Assembly: GCA_016285615.1 (NCBI GenBank) | Contig: JAEERB010000023.1 | Span: 1-22,192 of the forward strand | Source of the DNA: Bacteroidales bacterium | GTDB taxonomy: Bacteria > Bacteroidota > Bacteroidia > Bacteroidales > WCHB1-69 | DNA: 22,192 nt | Direction of reading: 5' to 3' | Notes under the pieces: generated by a model | What the model was told of the DNA's origin: nothing | Seen by the model: only the letters and a program-made list of their open reading frames with translations | The model's database searches: none | Shown: one piece after another, positions 7,592-15,563 of the stretch | Numbering within the stretch: the stretch's first letter is position 1 | Layout of the letters: every line of letters begins with the position of its first letter | Made by a program: the position numbers and the translations under genes

Positions 7592-8236
7592 ATGAAAAAA
7601 ATCATATATACAATATTAATATTATGTATGGGTTTCGCTTCGTCGGCGCAGCAGATTGCGTTGCTGAAGTATCATGGCGGCGGCGACTGGTACGCCAATC
7701 CCACCTCGCTGAAGAACCTGATCACCTTCTGCAACCAGAACTTGGGCACAACTCTCAATCCCACGCCGGCCACGGTGGAAGTGGGCAGCGCTGACATTTT
7801 CCGTTACCCGTTCATCCACATGACGGGGCACGGCAATGTGGCCTTCTCGGATGACGAGGCCGCCAACTTGCGCATGTATCTCCTGTCGGGCGGCTTCCTG
7901 CATATCGATGACAATTACGGACTGGACAAATACGCCCGATCGCAGATGAAGAAAGTTTTTCCGGAACTCGACTTTGTGGAATTGCCATACAACCATCCCA
8001 TTTTCCATCAGAAATATTCATTTCCGAACGGCTTGCCCAAAATCCATGAGCACGACGGCAAAGTACCGCAGGGTTTCGGCCTCATCTGGGAGGGGCGACT
8101 GGTATGCTTTTACAGCTACGAATGCGACCTTGGCGACGGCTGGGAAGACATCACCGTACACCATGATACCGAAGAGGCGCACCAGAAAGCTTTAAAAATG
8201 GGTGCCAATATTATCCAATACGTCTTCACCAAATAA
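7592..8236 (+). CDS. DUF4159 domain-containing secreted protein
   Basis: This 214-residue protein has a signal peptide (residues 1-20, ending SSAQ) and one DUF4159 domain over nearly all the rest. Recognisable features are YHGGGDWYANPTSLKNL (27-43), FIHMTGHG (74-81), YLLSGGFLHIDD (96-107) and LPYNHPIF (131-138). The domain is related to the flavodoxin/amidotransferase-like folds; its activity is unknown. DUF4159 genes commonly accompany vWA proteins and MoxR ATPases. Here the vWA gene lies 214 bp upstream on the same strand, with a repeat-rich spacer between, so co-transcription is possible but not certain. The many His and Asp residues (HIDDNYGLD, EHDGK, HHDTEEAH) are compatible with metal binding, but that is inference. 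The start is clear because it begins the MKK signal peptide. Confidence 0.88.
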   Translation: MKKIIYTILILCMGFASSAQQIALLKYHGGGDWYANPTSLKNLITFCNQNLGTTLNPTPATVEVGSADIFRYPFIHMTGHGNVAFSDDEAANLRMYLLSGGFLHIDDNYGLDKYARSQMKKVFPELDFVELPYNHPIFHQKYSFPNGLPKIHEHDGKVPQGFGLIWEGRLVCFYSYECDLGDGWEDITVHHDTEEAHQKALKMGANIIQYVFTK

Positions 8237-8297
8237 ATTTATCTTCATTTTTTTGGTGTAAAAATGTATTTTTCTCGAAAAAAAATTATTTTTTTCG
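8227..8297 (+). terminator. Weak AT-rich hairpins after DUF4159
   Basis: CACCAAA (8227-8233) can pair with TTTGGTG (8252-8258). A second hairpin, CGAAAAAAA / TTTTTTTCG (8276-8297), follows at once. Both are AT-rich, and the first has a long loop, so termination here is possible but unproven. Confidence 0.3.
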
Positions 8298-8302
8298 GAA
8301 TG

Positions 8303-8333
8303 TTGCTTTTATATGAAAATATTTCTATATTTG
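8303..8333 (+). promoter_or_regulatory. Promoter for the secE-nusG-ribosomal protein cluster
   Basis: A TTG box at 8303-8305, a 20-nt gap and TATATTTG at 8326-8333 closely match the Bacteroidota promoter pattern TTTG-N19-21-TAnnTTTG. Transcription should begin near 8340, leaving a leader of about 190 nt before secE. It is the best-formed promoter in the window, as expected for highly expressed genes. Confidence 0.75.
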
Positions 8334-8339
8334 CCGACT

Positions 8340-8532
8340 TTTTTACGTGTAATTTACGCTGAGTAGGAAAAAGAAAAGGTAAGGATTATAAACAGTTGAA
8401 ACACAGTAAATTAAAAACACTAAAAAAGTAACAGGGCATTAGAAATGCGAGCGGCAAAATTGTTAGCAAGCACAAAAAATGCTCCGAAACGAAGTAACTA
8501 ATAACAAAAATAACATAGAAATATTCAGAAAA
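8340..8532 (+). other. Long untranslated leader of the secE cluster, with possible 18-codon ORF
   Basis: No tRNA is present in this leader. A small frame at 8445-8501 encodes MRAAKLLASTKNAPKRSN before its stop; it is basic and has no recognised family. It may be chance or a leader peptide. The rest is A-rich and I see no strong secondary structure. The in-frame ATG at 8479 would add 18 polar residues to SecE and is not supported. Confidence 0.35.
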
Positions 8533-8721
8533 ATGAAAATAGTTAATTATTTTAAAGAAACTTACGACGAGCTGGTACACAAAGTATCATGGCCGAGCGC
8601 AAAAGACCTTCAGAATAGCGTTGTTGTCGTATCTATTGCTTCCCTAATCATAGCACTTGTTGTGTTTTTGATGGATGCGGTATTCAATGCAGGGATGGGG
8701 TTACTCTTCCCGGCTGTTTAA
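8533..8721 (+). CDS. secE: Preprotein translocase subunit SecE
   Basis: This 62-residue single-pass membrane protein is the small essential subunit that clamps SecY in the inner membrane. The amphipathic N-terminal helix (YFKETYDELVHKVSWP, residues 6-21) with the conserved Lys-Val-Ser-Trp-Pro motif precedes one membrane span (about 28-47). Length matches Bacteroidota SecE. I chose ATG 8533 because MKIVNYFKETYDEL is the usual start; the ATG at 8479 gives an unconserved extension. It is the first gene of the cluster and lies 45 bp before nusG, the same pairing as in most bacteria. Confidence 0.95.
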   Translation: MKIVNYFKETYDELVHKVSWPSAKDLQNSVVVVSIASLIIALVVFLMDAVFNAGMGLLFPAV

Positions 8722-8766
8722 TTTTTCTAATATTAATTTAGTATTTACTCCATAACACACATTGAG

Positions 8767-9318
8767 ATGGCAGAGATCGAAAAAAAATGGTATGTCCTCA
8801 AGGTTGTAACGGGCAGTGAGAAGAAGGTAAAGCAATACATTGAAAGTGAGGTGGCAGCATCTCATTTGAGCGACTTCATCTCGCGCATCATCGTGCCGAC
8901 CGAGAAGATTTATCAGATTCGCAACGGTAAGAAAATCAGCAAAGAGCGCACTTTTTTCCCTGGCTACATGTTTGTAGAAGCTATGTTGCTGGGCGAGGTA
9001 CAACACTTGCTGGTTAACATACCTGGCGTGTTGGGATTTGTTGGAAGTAACAAGAAGACAGACCCTCCCACTCCACTGAGACCTGCCGAAGTCACCCGCA
9101 TGTTAGGAAAGGTTGACGAAATGTTAGAACAGGACGAAGCCTTTGCTCCCCCTTTCATTGTTGGTGAGGAAATCAAAGTGATTGATGGTCCATTTAACAC
9201 CTTCAACGGTATCATCGAAGAGATCAATACCGAGAAGAAGAAGCTGAAAGTCATGGTGAAGATTTTCGGCCGTAAGACTCCGCTCGAGCTGAGTTTTATG
9301 CAAGTGGAAAAAGTATAA
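8767..9318 (+). CDS. nusG: Transcription termination/antitermination factor NusG
   Basis: This 183-residue protein has the NusG N-terminal domain (residues about 6-115, with KKWYVLKVVTGSE and FFPGYMFVEA at 63-72) and a C-terminal KOW domain (about 130-183, with VGEEIKVIDGPFNTFNGII). NusG binds the clamp helices of RNA polymerase and, through KOW, Rho or ribosomal protein S10. The loop IPGVLGFVG (85-93) is family-typical. The KOW domain is intact. It is the standard second gene after secE and precedes rplK by 48 bp. This appears to be the housekeeping copy rather than a UpxY-type specialised paralogue, given its place. Confidence 0.97.
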   Translation: MAEIEKKWYVLKVVTGSEKKVKQYIESEVAASHLSDFISRIIVPTEKIYQIRNGKKISKERTFFPGYMFVEAMLLGEVQHLLVNIPGVLGFVGSNKKTDPPTPLRPAEVTRMLGKVDEMLEQDEAFAPPFIVGEEIKVIDGPFNTFNGIIEEINTEKKKLKVMVKIFGRKTPLELSFMQVEKV

Positions 9319-9366
9319 TACTAAAGCAAATAAAATCGTTACACAACCCAAAAAAAACTTAAAAAG

Positions 9367-9798
9367 ATGGCAAAAGAAGTAGCTGGACTTATTAAGTTAC
9401 AAATTAAGGGTGGAGCAGCCAACCCCTCACCTCCTGTAGGACCTGCATTAGGTTCGAAGGGCGTGAACATCATGGAGTTCTGCAAACAGTTCAATGCTCG
9501 TACTCAGGACCAAGCCGGTAAGGTTATTCCTGTGATCATTACTGTTTACAAAGACAAGTCGTTTGACTTCATCACTAAGACTCCTCCGGTTGCCGTACAA
9601 TTGATGGAAGCAACCAAAGTTCAAAAGGGATCTGCAGAACCCAACCGTAACAAAGTGGCCAAGGTTTCTTGGGACCAAGTACGTCAGATTGCTGAAAGCA
9701 AGATGAGCGACATGAACTGCTTCACCGTTGAAGAGGCTATGTCGATGGTAGCTGGTACCGCACGAAGCATGGGTATCACTGTGTTTGGTGACAAGTAA
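9367..9798 (+). CDS. rplK: 50S ribosomal protein L11
   Basis: This 143-residue protein binds the GTPase-associated region of 23S rRNA and takes part in factor binding and the stringent response. The N-terminal domain holds [13 protein letters not shown] (residues 22-34), the proline-rich thiostrepton/RelA-relevant segment. The C-terminal RNA-binding domain includes [15 protein letters not shown] and ends with [10 protein letters not shown]. Length is normal. It lies 48 bp after nusG; no clear internal promoter separates them. Confidence 0.98.
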   Translation: MAKEVAGLIKLQIKGGAANPSPPVGPALGSKGVNIMEFCKQFNARTQDQAGKVIPVIITVYKDKSFDFITKTPPVAVQLMEATKVQKGSAEPNRNKVAKVSWDQVRQIAESKMSDMNCFTVEEAMSMVAGTARSMGITVFGDK

Positions 9799-9809
9799 GT
9801 CCTTTAAGA

Positions 9810-9849
9810 CGACGCAAGTCGCGCCAAAAGCGTGCGCAAAGTGCGCATG
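9810..9849 (+). promoter_or_regulatory. Two short hairpins in the rplK-rplA spacer
   Basis: CGAC-GCAA-GTCG (9810-9821) forms a short stem with a GNRA-type tetraloop. CGTGCGC-AAAGT-GCGCATG (9831-9849) forms a 7-bp stem with one G-U pair. Neither has a T-tract. They sit 36 bp before rplA, and could be an RNA-protein binding or processing site. L1 autoregulation by mRNA binding is known in other bacteria, but the target here is only a guess. Confidence 0.35.
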
Positions 9850-9885
9850 TAACAAATTAATAACTAAGTAATAACAAGATCAAAA

Positions 9886-10581
9886 ATGGCTAAAATATCA
9901 AAAAAACGCAAAGAGGCTTTTGCTAAGTTTGATAAGACCAAAGTTTACCCTTTGACTGAAGCTGTTAGTTTGGTTAAGGAACTCACCTATACTAAATTCG
10001 ATGCATCTTTTGACATTGACGTAAGATTAGGTGTTGACCCTCGTAAAGCCAACCAGATGGTAAGAGGTATCGTTACCCTTCCCCACGGCACAGGTAAAGT
10101 GGTAAGAGTATTGGTTCTTTGCACTCCTGACAAGGAAGACGAAGCCAAAGCAGCCGGCGCTGATTACGTAGGTTTGGATGAATACGTTGACAAGATCAAG
10201 AAAGGTTGGACCGACGTAGACGTTATCATCACCATGCCCAGCGTAATGCCCAAGATTGGTGCATTAGGTAAGATATTAGGTCCCCGTGGCTTAATGCCTA
10301 ACCCCAAAGCCGGTACGGTAACCATGGATATTGGCAAAGCAGTTGCTGATGTAAAAGCCGGTAAGATTGACTTCAAGGTTGACAAATACGGTATCATCCA
10401 CAGTGGTATTGGCAAAGTGAGATTCACCGCCGACCAGTTGGTTGAGAACACCCGTGAAATGATGTCCACCATCATCAAACTGAAGCCCACCACCGCTAAA
10501 GGTACTTACATCAAGAGCATCTACCTGTCAAGCACCATGAGCCCTGGAGTCCAAGTTGATCCGAAATCAGTTACATTATAA
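9886..10581 (+). CDS. rplA: 50S ribosomal protein L1
   Basis: This 231-residue protein forms the L1 stalk at the ribosomal E site and in many bacteria also represses its own operon. The conserved segment [13 protein letters not shown] (residues 132-144) and the C-terminal [20 protein letters not shown] block identify it; length is typical. The start is A-rich (AAAAATGGC) without a Shine-Dalgarno motif, as in the other genes here. It is followed by rplJ after 17 bp, so the two are probably translated from one message. Confidence 0.98.
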   Translation: MAKISKKRKEAFAKFDKTKVYPLTEAVSLVKELTYTKFDASFDIDVRLGVDPRKANQMVRGIVTLPHGTGKVVRVLVLCTPDKEDEAKAAGADYVGLDEYVDKIKKGWTDVDVIITMPSVMPKIGALGKILGPRGLMPNPKAGTVTMDIGKAVADVKAGKIDFKVDKYGIIHSGIGKVRFTADQLVENTREMMSTIIKLKPTTAKGTYIKSIYLSSTMSPGVQVDPKSVTL

Positions 10582-10598
10582 TTTAAAAGCTAAGTATT

Positions 10599-11114
10599 AT
10601 GAAGACAGAAGAAAAGAGTCAGATTATTGACAGCATTGCAAAAGATTTAGCTGAATATTCAAATGTATATGTAACCGACATTGCAGGATTCACTGTAGAG
10701 ACTGTCAATCAATTAAGAAAACTCTGTTTCCGTCGTGACGTGAAATTCAAAGTGGTAAAGAACACTTTGCTGAAACGTGCAATGGATGCAGCTGAAGGCG
10801 ATTACAGCGAACTCTATCCGACTTTGAAGGGTGCCACTTCAATTATGTTGTGCAACACTGGCAACGTTCCCGCCAAACTTATCAAAGAGTTCCGCGCAAA
10901 GAACAAAAAGCCTCTGTTGAAAGCAGCTCACATTGAAATGACCACTTACATTGGTGACGATCAGTTAGAAGCACTTTGCAACATTAAATCCAAAAACGAA
11001 CTTATCGGAGATCTCATCGGTTTACTGCAATCTCCTGCCAAGAATGTTGTTTCAGCATTGCAATCTGGCGGTGGCAAGTTAGCCGGTATCGTAAAAACCT
11101 TATCCGAAAGATAA
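10599..11114 (+). CDS. rplJ: 50S ribosomal protein L10
   Basis: This 171-residue protein is the base of the L7/L12 stalk: its N-terminal domain binds 23S rRNA and its C-terminal helix binds L7/L12 dimers. The N-terminal segment with VYVTDIAGFTVETVNQLRKL and the VKNTLLKRAM element are typical. The gap after rplA is only 17 bp, so the long rplJ leader used for L10 feedback in E. coli is absent at this place. Any stalk-protein feedback would need another site. Confidence 0.97.
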   Translation: MKTEEKSQIIDSIAKDLAEYSNVYVTDIAGFTVETVNQLRKLCFRRDVKFKVVKNTLLKRAMDAAEGDYSELYPTLKGATSIMLCNTGNVPAKLIKEFRAKNKKPLLKAAHIEMTTYIGDDQLEALCNIKSKNELIGDLIGLLQSPAKNVVSALQSGGGKLAGIVKTLSER

Positions 11115-11164
11115 AAAATCAAATTAATCAATAAAGTAATTAACCATTTTAAAAAATTATAACC

Positions 11165-11545
11165 ATGGCAGATTTGAAAGCATTTGCAGAACAATTAGTT
11201 AACTTGACCGTTAAAGAAGTTAACGAATTAGCTCAAATTTTAAAAGAAGAATACGGTATTGAACCCGCAGCCGCAGCAGTAGCAGTAGCAGCAGGTCCCG
11301 CAGCTGGTGGCGCAGCCGAAGCAGCTGAAGAAAAAACTGAATTCGACGTTATCCTGAAAGCAGCTGGTCCTCAAAAATTGGCCGTTGTTAAACTGGTGAA
11401 AGAACTGGCTAGCCTCGGATTGAAAGAAGCTAAGGAATTAGTTGACGCAGCTCCTAAAGCCCTCAAAGAAGGCATCTCTAAAGACGAAGCTGAAGGCTTG
11501 AAGAAAGCATTGGAAGAAGCCGGCGCTGAAGTCGAAATTAAGTAA
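11165..11545 (+). CDS. rplL: 50S ribosomal protein L7/L12
   Basis: This 126-residue stalk protein recruits translation factors. The N-terminal dimerisation helices (about residues 1-33) are followed by an Ala/Gly-rich hinge (34-56) and the globular C-terminal domain (about 58-126) with [20 protein letters not shown] and [13 protein letters not shown]. All are canonical. It lies 50 bp after rplJ. A strong hairpin follows the stop codon before rpoB, which in other bacteria is where the abundant stalk protein is set apart from RNA polymerase expression. Confidence 0.98.
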   Translation: MADLKAFAEQLVNLTVKEVNELAQILKEEYGIEPAAAAVAVAAGPAAGGAAEAAEEKTEFDVILKAAGPQKLAVVKLVKELASLGLKEAKELVDAAPKALKEGISKDEAEGLKKALEEAGAEVEIK

Positions 11546-11567
11546 GGATTCATATCCAACCAATGAT

Positions 11568-11603
11568 AGTACAACACTTCCACGCAAGTGGAAGTATTGT
11601 ACT
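11568..11603 (+). terminator. Strong hairpin between rplL and rpoB (attenuator or processing site)
   Basis: GTACAACACTTCCAC (11569-11583), a GCAA tetraloop and GTGGAAGTATTGTAC (11588-11602) form a 15-bp stem with one mismatch; an outer A-T pair makes it 16. A T-rich but interrupted tract (TTCTTTT, 11603-11609) follows. Since rpoB lies downstream on the same strand, it probably acts as a partial terminator or an RNase III-like cleavage site. Confidence 0.7.
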
Positions 11604-11739
11604 TCTTTTGGTATTTGTCAGTCAAACTAAAATCACTGGCAGCCAAAGGCTTACTCACGACCGTCAACCCCACACCGAGTAACTCGCGCATCACTCTCTG
11701 ACCACCCACTCGCGTTTTCATACATAATCCCCGAAATAA

Positions 11740-14700
11740 ATGACAACGAACAAAAACAGTAGATACAGTTTTGCGTCAACAAGACCTGTCGAATATCCCG
11801 ACTTTTTGGACATCCAAGTAAAATCATTCCGGGAATTCCTTCAAATCGACACCGACGCAGAGCGAAGACACCAAGAAGGATTATACAAAGTATTTGCAGA
11901 AAATTTCCCTATCACCGATGCCCGTAACAGTTTTGTTCTGGAGTTCTTGGACTATTATATTGATGGTCCTCGCTACTCTATGGACGAGTGCATCGAGAGA
12001 GGGTTAACTTATAGCGTTCCGCTGAAAGCCAAGATGAAACTTTCGTGCAACGATGCCGACCACGAAGATTTCGAAACGGTGATCCAAGACGTCTATCTGG
12101 GTATGATTCCCTACATGACCGAACGCGGAACATTTATTATCAACGGTGCCGAACGCGTCGTCGTTTCACAGTTGCACCGTTCTCCCGGCGTCTTTTTCGG
12201 TTCCTCCTTCCACACCAACGGTTCGCAGCTGTTCTCAGCTAGAATCATCCCCTTCAAGGGTTCGTGGATGGAATTCACCACCGACATCAACAATGTGATG
12301 TACGCTTACATCGACCGTAAGAAGAAATTACCCGTAACCACGTTGTTGAGAGCCATCGGATATGAGACGGATAAGGACATCCTCGACATATTCGACATCG
12401 ACAAGGAAGTGAAGGTGACCAAAGCCAACCTCAAGAAGTGCATCGGCGAAAAATTCGCAGCCAGAGTAGTTAAAACCTGGAACGAAGACTTCGTAGATGA
12501 AGAGACTGGTGAGGTTGTCAACATCGACCGTACCGAAGTCATCATCGAGCGTGAGACCATCATGGAAGAGAAACATATTAAGATGATCATGGATGCCAAC
12601 ATCAAGACCGTCCTCTTCCACAAGCAAGATGAGAAACAGACCGACTACTCCGTCATTTTCAACACCTTGCAGAAAGACCCCGCCAACTCGGAAAAGCAAG
12701 CTATAGAATACATTTATCTGCAACTGCGTAACGCAGCCGCTCCCGATGAAGAGACCGCCCGCAGCACGCTTGATAAATTGTTCTTCTCAGATAAGAGATA
12801 CGACCTCGGCGAAGTAGGCCGTTACCGTATCAATAAAAAATTAGGTTTGAACATACCTATCGAAACAGGTATTCTGACCAAGGAAGATATCATCAGCATT
12901 ATCAAATACTTAATCGAGTTGATTAACTCGAAAACCGATGTGGACGATATCGACCACTTGAGCAACAGACGTATCAGAACCGTCGGCGAACAGTTGTACA
13001 ACCAGTTCGGCGTAGGTTTGGCCCGTATGTCAAGAACCATCCGTGAGAAGATGAATGTTCGCGACAACGAAGTGTTCGGTCCTGCCGACCTTATCAACGC
13101 CAAGACGCTGACCTCAGTTATCAACTCGTTCTTCGGCACCAACCAGCTGTCGCAATTCATGGACCAGACCAACCCGCTGTCAGAGTTGACTCACAAGAGA
13201 AGAATCTCGGCTTTGGGTCCTGGAGGTCTGTCGAGAGAGCGTGCCGGCTTCGAGGTGCGTGACGTACACTACACCCACTACGGCCGTCTGTGTACGATTG
13301 AGACCCCTGAAGGTCCCAACATCGGTCTGATCTCCTCACTCTGCGTATTTGCCAAGATTAACAACCTCGGTTTCATTGAAACTCCCTATCGTCGCGTTGT
13401 CAACGGTCAGGTTCAATTCAACGAAGAGCCCGTTTATCTTAGCGCAGAGGAAGAAGAGAACAAGTCGATTGCTCAAGCCAACACTCCTATGGATGAGAAT
13501 GGCGTGCTGGAAGACAGAGTGAAAGCTCGTAATCTGGCCGACTACCCCATCCTTAACAAAGAAGAAATCGACCTCATTGATATCGCACCCAACCAGATTG
13601 CATCTATCGCTGCATCGTTGATCCCGTTCCTCGAACACGACGACGCCAACCGTGCGCTGATGGGTTCGAACATGATGCGTCAGGCTGTGCCTCTTCTCTG
13701 CCCCGAAGCTCCTATCGTGGGTACCGGTTTGGAAAAACAAGTGGCTCTTGACTCGCGTGCACTGCTCCGTGCAGAAGGCAGCGGCGTTGTAGAATTTGCT
13801 GACGCTCAAGAGATTGTCATCAACTACGACTTGACCGAGAACGAAAAGCTGGTAAGCTTCGAATCGAATGTCAAGACCTACAAACTCGAGAAGTTCAGAC
13901 GTACCAACCAGAACTCCTGCATCAACATGAAGCCTATCGTTAAGAAAGGCCAGCGTGTTGAGAAGGGCGATGTGCTGACTGAAGGTTACGCTACCCGCAA
14001 CGGCGAGTTGGCATTGGGACGCAACCTGATGGTAGCCTTCATGCCTTGGAAGGGTTACAACTACGAGGACGCTATCGTGATTTCAGAAAAAGTGGTGAAG
14101 GAAGACCTTCTCACCTCTATTCATATTGAAGAGTTCACTTTGGAGGTTCGCGACACCAAACGCGGTGTGGAAGAGCTCACCAACGACATCCCCAATGTTT
14201 CAGCCGAAGCCACCAAAGATCTGGGTGAAGACGGCTTGATTCGCGTAGGTGCCGAAGTGAACGAAGGCGACATCCTCATTGGTAAGATCACACCTAAGGG
14301 CGAGACTTATCCTACTCCTGAGGAGAAACTGCTCCGCGCCATCTTCGGAGACAAGGCTGGCGATGTAAAAGACGCCTCCCTCAAAGCGCCTCCATCAATG
14401 AAAGGTGTGGTTATCGCCACCAAGTCACTGTCGAGAATTATCAAAGACAGAAAGACCAAACTGAGAGATCAGGATTTACTCAAAGAAATCGACGCCAAGT
14501 ACGAAAAGCAGTTGAATGCTTTGAAATCTGAGTTGATTTCCAAGTTATACAAACTCCTGGAAGGCAAGATTGCCCACAATATCTACGACAACATGAAGAA
14601 CATAGTTATCCAAAAGGGTGCTAAGTTCTCACAAAAGTTGCTCGCCACCATCCACTACCCCACCGTAGTCATCTCGAAATGGACCAACGATGGCCGTATC

Positions 14701-15540
14701 AACGGACTGGTAGCTGAGATTATCCGCAGATATCTGGTTAAAGAAAGAGCTATCCAGGCAGAATACACACGTCAGAAATTCGATGCCACTATCGGTAACG
14801 AGCTGCCCAACGGTATCGTGCAAATGGCCAAGGTTTACATCGCTGACAAGCGTAAGCTGAAAGTCGGTGACAAGATGGCCGGTCGTCACGGTAACAAGGG
14901 TATCGTAGCCAAGGTGGTCAGCGAAGAAGACATGCCGTTCCTCGAAGACGGCCGTCCTGTTGACATCGTACTGAACCCTCTGGGCGTACCTTCGCGTATG
15001 AACTTGGGACAGATTTACGAGACCGTTTTAGGATGGGCTGGCAAGGAGTTAGGCATGAAATTTGCGACACCTATTTTTGATGGAGCTTCCCTTGATCAAA
15101 TCAACGAACTCATGGCCAAAGCCGGTCTGCCCGAAAACGGCAGCGTAGAACTCTACGACGGCGGCACAGGAGAAAAATTCGATCAGAAAGTCACCGTGGG
15201 TTACATTTATATGATTAAACTGCACCACATGGTTGACGACAAGATGCACGCACGTTCCATCGGACCTTACTCACTGATTACGCAACAGCCTCTGGGCGGT
15301 AAAGCACAATTCGGTGGTCAGAGATTCGGTGAAATGGAGGTTTGGGCTATCGAGGCCTTCGGTGCAGCCAATGTACTGCAAGAGATTCTGACTGTGAAGT
15401 CGGATGATGTGGTAGGCCGTGCCAAAGCATACGAAGCCATCGTCAAAGGCGACAACCTGCCGACGCCGGGACTTCCCGAATCGTTCAACGTGCTTGTCAA
15501 CGAATTACGTGGACTTGGACTTGATGTGAAGTTCGATTAA
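11740..15540 (+). CDS. rpoB: DNA-directed RNA polymerase subunit beta
   Basis: This 1266-residue subunit is full length for Bacteroidota. The rifampicin-binding cluster (residues about 468-490, [20 protein letters not shown]) has the sensitive residues at the positions matching E. coli: Gln472 (513), Asp475 (516), His485 (526), Arg488 (529) and Ser490 (531). The active-site lysines Lys1045 and Lys1053 in [12 protein letters not shown] match E. coli 1065 and 1073. The C-terminal [24 protein letters not shown] block that joins beta-prime is intact. No split or frameshift is seen. A 194-bp spacer with a strong hairpin precedes it; no clear -7 promoter element was found there, so read-through from rplL is the likely supply. 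rpoC follows after 23 bp. Confidence 0.99.
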   Translation: MTTNKNSRYSFASTRPVEYPDFLDIQVKSFREFLQIDTDAERRHQEGLYKVFAENFPITDARNSFVLEFLDYYIDGPRYSMDECIERGLTYSVPLKAKMKLSCNDADHEDFETVIQDVYLGMIPYMTERGTFIINGAERVVVSQLHRSPGVFFGSSFHTNGSQLFSARIIPFKGSWMEFTTDINNVMYAYIDRKKKLPVTTLLRAIGYETDKDILDIFDIDKEVKVTKANLKKCIGEKFAARVVKTWNEDFVDEETGEVVNIDRTEVIIERETIMEEKHIKMIMDANIKTVLFHKQDEKQTDYSVIFNTLQKDPANSEKQAIEYIYLQLRNAAAPDEETARSTLDKLFFSDKRYDLGEVGRYRINKKLGLNIPIETGILTKEDIISIIKYLIELINSKTDVDDIDHLSNRRIRTVGEQLYNQFGVGLARMSRTIREKMNVRDNEVFGPADLINAKTLTSVINSFFGTNQLSQFMDQTNPLSELTHKRRISALGPGGLSRERAGFEVRDVHYTHYGRLCTIETPEGPNIGLISSLCVFAKINNLGFIETPYRRVVNGQVQFNEEPVYLSAEEEENKSIAQANTPMDENGVLEDRVKARNLADYPILNKEEIDLIDIAPNQIASIAASLIPFLEHDDANRALMGSNMMRQAVPLLCPEAPIVGTGLEKQVALDSRALLRAEGSGVVEFADAQEIVINYDLTENEKLVSFESNVKTYKLEKFRRTNQNSCINMKPIVKKGQRVEKGDVLTEGYATRNGELALGRNLMVAFMPWKGYNYEDAIVISEKVVKEDLLTSIHIEEFTLEVRDTKRGVEELTNDIPNVSAEATKDLGEDGLIRVGAEVNEGDILIGKITPKGETYPTPEEKLLRAIFGDKAGDVKDASLKAPPSMKGVVIATKSLSRIIKDRKTKLRDQDLLKEIDAKYEKQLNALKSELISKLYKLLEGKIAHNIYDNMKNIVIQKGAKFSQKLLATIHYPTVVISKWTNDGRINGLVAEIIRRYLVKERAIQAEYTRQKFDATIGNELPNGIVQMAKVYIADKRKLKVGDKMAGRHGNKGIVAKVVSEEDMPFLEDGRPVDIVLNPLGVPSRMNLGQIYETVLGWAGKELGMKFATPIFDGASLDQINELMAKAGLPENGSVELYDGGTGEKFDQKVTVGYIYMIKLHHMVDDKMHARSIGPYSLITQQPLGGKAQFGGQRFGEMEVWAIEAFGAANVLQEILTVKSDDVVGRAKAYEAIVKGDNLPTPGLPESFNVLVNELRGLGLDVKFD

Positions 15541-15563
15541 AATTAACGCTAAAGAGAAAAAAT

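Noticed and set aside
8479..8532. N-terminal extension of SecE from an upstream ATG
   Set aside because: The added 18 residues are polar and unlike SecE, while the ATG at 8533 gives the family's usual start and length.
11371..11721. Leftward frame starting in the rplL-rpoB spacer
   Set aside because: It overlaps rplL antisense and runs through the hairpin. The part in the spacer recalled a gene remnant, but no family is recognisable.
11604..11739. Separate rpoB promoter
   Set aside because: The nearest candidate, GGTATTTG near 11610, lacks the two-base gap of TAnnTTTG, and no matching -33 box is seen.
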